Below, one piece after another: positions 58,233-64,000 of a stretch of 64,000 nt of DNA. Origin of the DNA: Mucilaginibacter yixingensis. GTDB lineage: Bacteria > Bacteroidota > Bacteroidia > Sphingobacteriales > Sphingobacteriaceae. Below the pieces are notes generated by a model. That model searched no databases, had not been told where the DNA came from, and saw only the letters and a program-made list of their open reading frames with translations. The stretch spans positions 3,968,001 through 4,032,000 of the forward strand of contig NZ_CP160205.1 in NCBI RefSeq assembly GCF_041080815.1. Direction: 5' to 3'. The number at the start of each line of letters is the position of its first letter. Position 1 is the first letter of the stretch. A program made the translations under genes and the position numbers.

Positions 58233-61200
58233 ATGAGTTATTCAAAGATCAATAACCTTTTCGGCTGGATCGCCTTCCTCATTGCTTCCCTTACCTATAT
58301 TCTTACACTGGAACCATCTGCCAGTTTCTGGGATTGTGGTGAATTTATAGCCTGTATTTATCGTCTGCAGGTAGCACACCAGCCAGGTGCGCCTTTATTT
58401 ACCATGATAGGTAAAGTTTTCTCATTGCTCTCTATGGGCGATGTACATAGGGTAGCTTACTGGACCAACATTGCTTCGGCTTTGGCCAGCGGCGCCACTA
58501 TTCTTTTCCTGTTCTGGAGCATCACGGCGCTGGGCCGCAAGCTGCTTATCAAAAAAGAGAGCGACGAAAACATTACCAATATTATACTCATTATGGGCGC
58601 CGGTTTGGTTGGCGCTTTAGCTTATACTTATTCTGATACCTTCTGGTTCTCGGCTGTTGAGTCTGAGGTTTATGCACAGTCATCCCTGTGTACAGCCATC
58701 GTGTTCTGGGCCATCATGAAGTGGGATGCAAATGCCGATAAGCCACATGCAGACCGCTGGCTGGTTTTCATTGCTTATGTAATGGGCCTTTCTATCGGTG
58801 TGCACTTGCTCAACTTGCTGGTTATCCCGGCCATTGCCATTGTAATCTACTTCCGCAGGGCTAAAACCATTACCGGTAAAGGCACACTGTGGGCATTTGT
58901 ATTGGGTATTATTGCGCTGGGTGTTATCCTTTGGGGTATTATTCAGTACACCGTAAAAGGCGCTGCTTATTTCGATCTGATTTTTGTTAACACCTTTAAA
59001 ATGGGCTTCGGCAGTGGTGCCGTTACCTTCTTCCTGTTGCTTATTGGTGCTATTATATTGGGTATTTACTATACTGTTAAGCCGCAAAAACCAGTTATTG
59101 TTGCGGCGGCCATCATCTTTGTTTTACTGTTCACCGTTTGTGGTTCTGCAGTTGATGCTACCACCGGTGTTATTGGCCTGGTATTCTCTGCAGGCGTTGT
59201 AGCTCTGCTTGAATACGTGGTAAAAATTCGCCAGAAACGTTATGTGTTTAACATGATTCTGGTGAGCACCCTGTTCATCCTGTTTGGTTACAGCTCGTTT
59301 GTAATGCTGATCATCCGCGCTAAAGCAAGCCCTAACCTGAACAACAGCGACCCTGAGGATGCCTTTACCCTGAACAGCTACCTGAACCGCGACCAGTATG
59401 GCGATACACCGCTGATGTACGGTCAATTCTTTGATGCTAAGGCAATCGACCAAAAAGAAACCGCTCCTATTTACCGTCGTGGTAAAACACAATATGAGGT
59501 TGCGGGTCATAAAATCTCTACGGTTTATGATCACAACACACTGTTCCCACGTATTTATAAAGGCGACAAACCAGACGCTGCACAGTTTTACCGCGACTGG
59601 CTGCACATGGGTCCGGAAGATAAACCGGGCATGGCCCAAAACTTAGGCTTCTTCTTCAGCTGGCAGATCAACCAGATGTATACCCGCTATTTCTTGTGGA
59701 ACTTTGTGGGCAGAACTAACGATCTGGATGGCCAGAACGACAGCTACGGTATTGACGGTAACTGGACCAATCCATTCAAAAACCGCTCTCACTACCCATA
59801 CTCGGTAACTAAGAGCAAATCATACAACCAGTTGTTTGCGTTGCCGCTTATCTTAGGCTTAATTGGCGCTTTCTACCACTTTGGCCGTAATCAGAAAGAT
59901 GCGGGCGTGGTAGGTTTGCTGTTCTTCTTCACTGGTTTAGCCATTGTGCTTTACCTTAACCAGGACCCGCTGCAACCACGTGAGCGTGACTATGCCTATG
60001 CGGGGTCATTCTATGCCTTTGCTATATGGATAGGCCTTGCCGTAATTGCCATTGGCGATTGGCTGGGCAAAATCAAATCCATCAGTCCAAAAACGGGCGC
60101 TGTTATAGCTTCTGTGGCTTGTTTACTGGCTGCCCCTGTATTAATGGCCAGCCAGGAGTGGGATGATCATGACCGCTCTACCAAAACTACTCCTCGCGAT
60201 ATGGCTACCAACTACCTGGAGTCATGCGCGCCAAACGCCATTCTGTTTACTTATGGCGATAACGATACTTATCCGCTGTGGTATGCACAAGAGGTTGAAA
60301 ATGTTCGTCCGGACGTACGTATTGTAAACCTGAGTTTGCTGGGTACAGATTGGTACATCCGCCAAATGAAGCAAAAAATGAATGAGTCCGATCCACTGCC
60401 TATCACCATGCCGAACGAGAAGTTTGAAGCCGGTGTACGCGATGTGATCTATGCTGATGATAAAAAGCTGAACGGCTCAACCGAGTTGAAGGATGTATTT
60501 GATTTCCTTACTTCGGATGATGACCGCGCTAAAGAATTGCTGTTACAGGATACCCCTCCGGTAAACTACCTGCCAACTAAAAACTTTAAGCTGACGCTTG
60601 ATGCTAACGAGTTGGTAAAACAGGGCGTAATTCCTGCTGACAAAAAAGACAGCGTTAAGAAAGAAATGGAATGGAAATATCCATCAAACTATGTAACCAA
60701 AGACAATTTGGCGATGATGGATATCCTGGCGCATAACAACTGGAAACGCCCGATTTACTTTACCATTACCGTAGGTACCGATAACATGATGGGTCTGCAA
60801 AACTACCTGTACCAGGAAGGTTTTGCTTACCGCCTGTTGCCAATAGCTGTTGATACTGCCAAACAGGAAACCTTGCAGGCAGCCAACACCATGACCATGT
60901 ACCATAACATGATGGACAAGTTTAAATGGGGTAACATGAAAAATGCCCGTTACCTGGATCACGAGTCGACCACGATGTTCTACCCGCTGATTGCTAAACA
61001 ATTTGCCAGCCTGACAGATCACCTGATTAAAGATGGCCGTACGGCAGAAGCCAAACTGGCCCTGCACAGATATGATGATGTGCAGCCAAACCTGATGCCT
61101 TATGTGGATGTAATGATACACAAATACGGCCTGGTAATTAACGCCTACAAAGTGGGCGACACACAACTGGCCAACAAATGGGTTAACCAGATTGATGATT

Positions 61201-61403
61201 ACCTGACCAACCTGATGGATTATTATGCCAACAATCAGCGCACCGGTTCAGGCCCGATCAACAGCCGCGAGATACAGCTGTCACTGTCTGTATTCAACGG
61301 ATTTGTAGGTGTGACCAAAGATGCCCACCAGGATGCTCTGAGCAAAAAGCTGGAAACCCAGTTTACCAGCTACGCCAGCACCTTTGGTATGGCAACCAAA
61401 TAA
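58233..61403 (+). CDS. DUF2723 multi-spanning membrane protein
   Basis: A 1056-residue inner-membrane protein. The N-terminal half (about 1-330) matches DUF2723, with the opening LTYILTLEPSASFWDCGEFIACIYRLQVAHQPGAPLF (partly quoted) and about ten transmembrane segments, a pattern related to polytopic GT-C glycosyltransferases such as protein O-mannosyltransferases. A second group of helices lies about 530-640, with DPLQPRERDYAYAGSFYAF before the last ones. The rest (about 650-1056) is soluble and periplasmic-facing by prediction, including ILFTYGDNDTYPLWYAQEVENVRPDV. Sugar transfer to proteins or envelope glycans is an inference. It is monocistronic. Confidence 0.9.
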   Translation: MSYSKINNLFGWIAFLIASLTYILTLEPSASFWDCGEFIACIYRLQVAHQPGAPLFTMIGKVFSLLSMGDVHRVAYWTNIASALASGATILFLFWSITALGRKLLIKKESDENITNIILIMGAGLVGALAYTYSDTFWFSAVESEVYAQSSLCTAIVFWAIMKWDANADKPHADRWLVFIAYVMGLSIGVHLLNLLVIPAIAIVIYFRRAKTITGKGTLWAFVLGIIALGVILWGIIQYTVKGAAYFDLIFVNTFKMGFGSGAVTFFLLLIGAIILGIYYTVKPQKPVIVAAAIIFVLLFTVCGSAVDATTGVIGLVFSAGVVALLEYVVKIRQKRYVFNMILVSTLFILFGYSSFVMLIIRAKASPNLNNSDPEDAFTLNSYLNRDQYGDTPLMYGQFFDAKAIDQKETAPIYRRGKTQYEVAGHKISTVYDHNTLFPRIYKGDKPDAAQFYRDWLHMGPEDKPGMAQNLGFFFSWQINQMYTRYFLWNFVGRTNDLDGQNDSYGIDGNWTNPFKNRSHYPYSVTKSKSYNQLFALPLILGLIGAFYHFGRNQKDAGVVGLLFFFTGLAIVLYLNQDPLQPRERDYAYAGSFYAFAIWIGLAVIAIGDWLGKIKSISPKTGAVIASVACLLAAPVLMASQEWDDHDRSTKTTPRDMATNYLESCAPNAILFTYGDNDTYPLWYAQEVENVRPDVRIVNLSLLGTDWYIRQMKQKMNESDPLPITMPNEKFEAGVRDVIYADDKKLNGSTELKDVFDFLTSDDDRAKELLLQDTPPVNYLPTKNFKLTLDANELVKQGVIPADKKDSVKKEMEWKYPSNYVTKDNLAMMDILAHNNWKRPIYFTITVGTDNMMGLQNYLYQEGFAYRLLPIAVDTAKQETLQAANTMTMYHNMMDKFKWGNMKNARYLDHESTTMFYPLIAKQFASLTDHLIKDGRTAEAKLALHRYDDVQPNLMPYVDVMIHKYGLVINAYKVGDTQLANKWVNQIDDYLTNLMDYYANNQRTGSGPINSREIQLSLSVFNGFVGVTKDAHQDALSKKLETQFTSYASTFGMATK

Positions 61404-61427
61404 CACTTATTAGCTATTGCGATATAG

Positions 61428-61452
61428 AAAAACCGGCCTTGTGCCGGTTTTT
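61428..61452 (+). terminator. Terminator after the DUF2723 gene
   Basis: AAAAACCGGC and GCCGGTTTTT with a 5-base loop, ending in a long T-run, 25 bases past the stop. Confidence 0.92.
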
Positions 61453-61475
61453 TTGTTTTTGCCCCTCTCCCTCCT

Positions 61476-61593
61476 GTCATTCCGAACGAACCTGCGTGGG
61501 GTTTGTGGACGGCGTGATGAGGAATCTTAGACAATTGTCAAGCCACGTATCAGGTTGCAATCGTCTAAGATTTCTCCCGTTGGTCGAAATGAC
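61476..61593. repeat. Dispersed palindromic repeat, family B, copy 6 (short partner of the GIY-YIG element)
   Basis: The left arm GTCATTCCGAACGAACCTGC and GATGAGGAATCTTAGAC is almost the same as that of the gene-bearing copy at 23988. The right arm is CTAAGATTTCTCCC then TTGGTCGAAATGAC. The loop is only a few tens of bases and has no gene. Confidence 0.92.
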
Positions 61594-61632
61594 ATAAAGT
61601 AAAGAGAAGGGAAGATATCCCGAAAAACAAAA

Positions 61633-61653
61633 AAGGCGCCTTACAGCGCCCTT
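61633..61653 (-). terminator. Terminator downstream of accA
   Basis: On the minus strand AGGGCGC pairs with GCGCCTT (one G-T pair) around a short loop, followed by a T-run, 22 bases past the accA stop. Confidence 0.7.
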
Positions 61654-61674
61654 TCATATCTAAATCAAAGATGA

Positions 61675-62628
61675 TTATTCGTTTACTACACCCATCGAGC
61701 TAAATTTCTCGATACGGTCATTTACCAATTTATCAACTGGCACTTCTCTCAGGGTTTTCAGATCTTTCAGCAGTTGCTTTTTCAGGGTGGCTGCCATAGC
61801 AACCGGATCCTGGTGTGCGCCACCTAGTGGTTCTTTTACCACGCCGTCGATCAGTTTATTTTTCAGCATCTCGTTCGAGGTCAGTTTCAGAGCTTCGGCT
61901 GCTTTCTCTTTGTAATCCCAGGTTTTCCAAAGGATGGTAGAACAGTTCTCTGGAGAGATTACCGAGTACCATGAGTTTTCCAGCATCAGCACCCTATCGC
62001 CAATACCAATACCCAGCGCACCGCCCGATGCACCTTCACCAATAATTACACAGATTACAGGCACCTTCAGTACAGACATTTCCAGTAGGTTGCGGGCAAT
62101 AGCTTCGCCCTGGCCGCGCTCTTCAGCCTCAAGGCCTGGGAATGCGCCCGGAGTATCAATCAGGGTAACTACAGGTTTGTTGAATTTTTCGGCCAGTTTC
62201 ATCAGGCGCAACGCTTTGCGATAGCCCTCTGGGTTAGCCATACCAAAGTTGCGGTACTGGCGGTCTTTAGTGTTACGGCCTTTTTGGTGACCGATAAACA
62301 TCACAGTCTGCCCGTTCAGGGTACCAAAACCACCTACGATGGCTTTGTCATCACCTACAGTACGGTCGCCATGCATTTCGATGAAATCATCGCACATCAG
62401 CTCCAGGTATTGCAGGGTATAAGGTCTTTCAGGGTGACGAGAGATCTGTACCTTCTGCCAGCCGCTCAGGTTGCTGTAAAGCTCCTTTTGTGCTGTTTCC
62501 AGTTTCTCCTCAAGCTCCGTCAGCGTAGCCGACATATCAACCTGGGTTTTATCTTCAACCTGTCTAACCTTATCTATCTGCCCTTGCAGATCGGCCAGTG
62601 GTTTTTCAAAGTCAAATGAAATCTTCAT
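61675..62628 (-). CDS. accA: Acetyl-CoA carboxylase carboxyltransferase subunit alpha
   Basis: AccA pairs with AccD to move carboxyl from biotin to acetyl-CoA, making malonyl-CoA for fatty acid synthesis. The 317-residue protein has the family N-terminal coiled segment (SFDFEKPLADLQGQIDKVRQVE) and a carboxyltransferase core with HPERPYTLQYLELMCDDFIEMHGDR, GHQKGRNTKDRQYRNFGM, TLIDTPGAFPGLEAEERGQGEAIARNL and VPVICVIIGEGASGGALGIGIGDRV (each partly quoted), holding oxyanion-hole glycines. It lacks AccD in the neighbourhood. It is monocistronic here. Confidence 0.97.
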   Translation of the reverse strand: MKISFDFEKPLADLQGQIDKVRQVEDKTQVDMSATLTELEEKLETAQKELYSNLSGWQKVQISRHPERPYTLQYLELMCDDFIEMHGDRTVGDDKAIVGGFGTLNGQTVMFIGHQKGRNTKDRQYRNFGMANPEGYRKALRLMKLAEKFNKPVVTLIDTPGAFPGLEAEERGQGEAIARNLLEMSVLKVPVICVIIGEGASGGALGIGIGDRVLMLENSWYSVISPENCSTILWKTWDYKEKAAEALKLTSNEMLKNKLIDGVVKEPLGGAHQDPVAMAATLKKQLLKDLKTLREVPVDKLVNDRIEKFSSMGVVNE

Positions 62629-62722
62629 ACAAAAATTATCAGTCCTATTTGCCGGGCCTTGCTTTTAGTAGCCCACAAAGTTCGGGCCGCTAAATTAAAC
62701 AAAACCAACGGCAAATTATCAT

Positions 62723-63214
62723 TTAATGCTTTTGTAATGCTTCAAACTTCTTCAGTTGCTGGTCGCTCAGCAATCTGCGGGTGTTAAAACAGGCAATCAG
62801 CAGCGCTGTGCGGTACTCGCCCTCATATAATCCGTAACGGTTGCCGTAAAAAATAATCGATCCCTCGTCCAGTCTGCCGGTACGAAACAAACTGTCCAGC
62901 GTGCGCTCATTCCTGATTACGGAGATACCTACTTCTGTCTTCTTTAGTTTCAGCGTCTTTATGATATCATTCAGCTTGTTGATCTGTATCGGACTTAAAT
63001 CCAGCTCCTTTTTCAGCTTCAACACTTTATCTGGCTGTGGATACCGGTTTAGCTCGGCCACGTAAGCATGGTTTTGCAAATCGGTGCCGTTTTGCCAGGC
63101 GGTATACTGCGCGTCTGTAAGCGTACGCACAGGCGAGTGTTTCAGGCTATCGGTTTGGGCAAAAGTTTTGGAGCAAAAAATAATGAGAGCAATGAGTAGT
63201 AAGTTTTTCTTCAT
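62723..63214 (-). CDS. Exported Spy/CpxP-like small protein
   Basis: A 163-residue protein with signal peptide MKKNLLLIALIIFCSKTFAQ. The mature part is helical and charged, with KVLKLKKELDLSPIQINKLNDI and LLSDQQLKKFEALQKH, the spacing of the LTxxQ-type motif of Spy/CpxP periplasmic chaperone-like or stress proteins; the second motif is a good LSDQQ form. A role in envelope stress or as a chaperone is inferred. No sensor kinase is adjacent. The ATG at 63214 is set by the signal peptide. Confidence 0.75.
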   Translation of the reverse strand: MKKNLLLIALIIFCSKTFAQTDSLKHSPVRTLTDAQYTAWQNGTDLQNHAYVAELNRYPQPDKVLKLKKELDLSPIQINKLNDIIKTLKLKKTEVGISVIRNERTLDSLFRTGRLDEGSIIFYGNRYGLYEGEYRTALLIACFNTRRLLSDQQLKKFEALQKH

Positions 63215-63438
63215 TCGTATCTGTCTAATAAATAAAATTGATTAAAGGCTAAACGGAATAAGCGGGGAGATGTTTGGAGCCAGGATTTTTCGTGAGCTAA
63301 TGTTTTTTAAAGCCACTCAAGAAGGCTTCGCAGTTAAACGAATTATGCATTCTTGAATGATCAATGTCAACACCGGTAATTCTTTTCATACTTAATCTAC
63401 CTGTTTGGATTAAGCGAGAACACTTTAAAGAAAAGTAT

Positions 63439-63621
63439 TTAAAGACTACTTAGTATCATGCTCATGCCGATCATAATGAAACAAACGCCTGCACCAAGGC
63501 CTTTTATATCGAAGCCTAATTCATCCTGCTCTTTTCGTTTGAAAATCAACAGTTGTTTTCTTGTGTAATAGATTCCAAACGACAGAGACAAGATACCGCC
63601 CAAAACTTTTAAGACATCCAT
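63439..63621 (-). CDS. Small membrane protein with two helices
   Basis: A 60-residue protein with two hydrophobic segments (VLGGILSLSFGIYY at about 5-18 and GAGVCFIMIGMSMILSSL at the end) separated by a charged loop (RKQLLIFKRKEQDELGFD). The charge layout puts the loop in the cytoplasm. No family is recognised. It lies alone between the Spy-like gene and the ROK gene, with an upstream stretch lacking repeats. A true gene is likely but unproven. Confidence 0.55.
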   Translation of the reverse strand: MDVLKVLGGILSLSFGIYYTRKQLLIFKRKEQDELGFDIKGLGAGVCFIMIGMSMILSSL

Positions 63622-63693
63622 ACACTATAACGACTGACAGTTATCTTAATTCAGAAATACATCCAATGTGATTATTTATAGATATTCTCCTTA

Positions 63694-64000
63694 TTAGTTT
63701 AGCCAACTCGTTGCCGCTCCTATCATTACCGCCTCGCTGTTCAATTTAGATACGTTGATGGGTAAGTCCTCCAGGCCAATTTTAGCTAGCTGAGCTTTAT
63801 AGGCCGCCAGGAAGCAATCGCTGGCGCGAGAAATGTCGCCGCTTAGCACCACCATTTTTGGCTGTACTGCATGCACAAAGTTGCCGGTAAAATTGGCCAG
63901 GTTAACCGCAAACTCTTTGAATACCGATTTAACGGTTGATGAGCTTTGGTAGAATGATGACAGCTCTTTTACATTGACTACGTTAATGCCCGAGAGCTCG
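63694..64000 (-). CDS. ROK-family protein, C-terminal part (cut by window edge)
   Basis: The frame is open to the right edge, giving about 102 C-terminal codons. The visible sequence includes FAVNLANFTGNFVHAVQPKMVVLSGDIS (partly quoted) and VSKLNSEAVMIGAATSWLN, the closing helices of ROK (repressor, ORF, kinase) proteins; the helical-site PKMVVLSGDIS matches the PexVVlGGgiS pattern of sugar kinases. Whether it is a glucokinase or a repressor depends on the missing N-terminus, where a helix-turn-helix would show. The product end is at 63694. Confidence 0.88.
   Translation of the reverse strand, partial: ELSGINVVNVKELSSFYQSSSTVKSVFKEFAVNLANFTGNFVHAVQPKMVVLSGDISRASDCFLAAYKAQLAKIGLEDLPINVSKLNSEAVMIGAATSWLN

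Overview
The window looks like chromosomal DNA of a Bacteroidota bacterium of the Sphingobacteriaceae (Mucilaginibacter or Pedobacter type). Supporting signs are the gliding-type ABC genes (GldA and a fused GldF-GldG), two large TonB-receptor-like barrels with an N-terminal carboxypeptidase-regulatory domain, a HYC_CC_PP-type small protein, candidate promoters with a TAnnTTTG -7 box, no clear Shine-Dalgarno sites, and intergenic regions packed with palindromic repeats. The genus is an inference; the phylum is well supported. No phage, integrase, transposase or CRISPR array was seen.

Layout. 1-4.5 kb: N-terminus of SecA, an intradiol-dioxygenase-like lipoprotein, a two-gene unit with a pirin-like bicupin, and an outer-membrane-type protein preceded by a probably frameshifted small gene. 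4.9-24 kb: sugar catabolism. This holds uronate isomerase (uxaC), an MFS carrier, xylose isomerase and xylulokinase (xylBA) divergent from a LacI-type regulator and aldose epimerase, then a hexuronate carrier, KDPG aldolase and KDG kinase with a YhcH-type protein. Together they funnel xylose to the pentose phosphate pathway and uronates to KDG, KDPG, pyruvate and glyceraldehyde 3-phosphate. The dehydrogenase and dehydratase steps between uxaC and kdgK are not in the window. A similar LacI-like operator lies before uxaC and between kdgA and kdgK. 24-29.6 kb: dnaN and the Gld ABC transporter. 29.8-45 kb: housekeeping and envelope genes (M1 peptidase, AI-2E-type transporter, glyS, bacilliredoxin, M23 peptidase plus bactofilin, a TlpA-like protein, acyl-CoA dehydrogenase, PnuC, PepT, rhomboid). 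45-47 kb: a His/Met-rich outer-membrane protein with a HYC_CC_PP protein, probably metal related. 47-55 kb: a second M1 peptidase, a YffB-like protein and two tandem barrel paralogues. 55-64 kb: pth, rplY and prs, tRNA-Gln, a large DUF2723 membrane protein, accA, a Spy-like protein and the C-terminus of a ROK protein.

The most unusual content is intergenic. At least five families of dispersed inverted repeats, called A to D and G here, recur between genes. In several copies the two arms match each other better than they match other copies, with clean compensatory changes. Families are also nested in one another. One family-B copy (23988-24448) carries a broken GIY-YIG endonuclease gene between the same ends that bound the short, gene-free copies. 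This suggests, but does not prove, that B is a mobile palindromic element with an autonomous, nuclease-bearing form.
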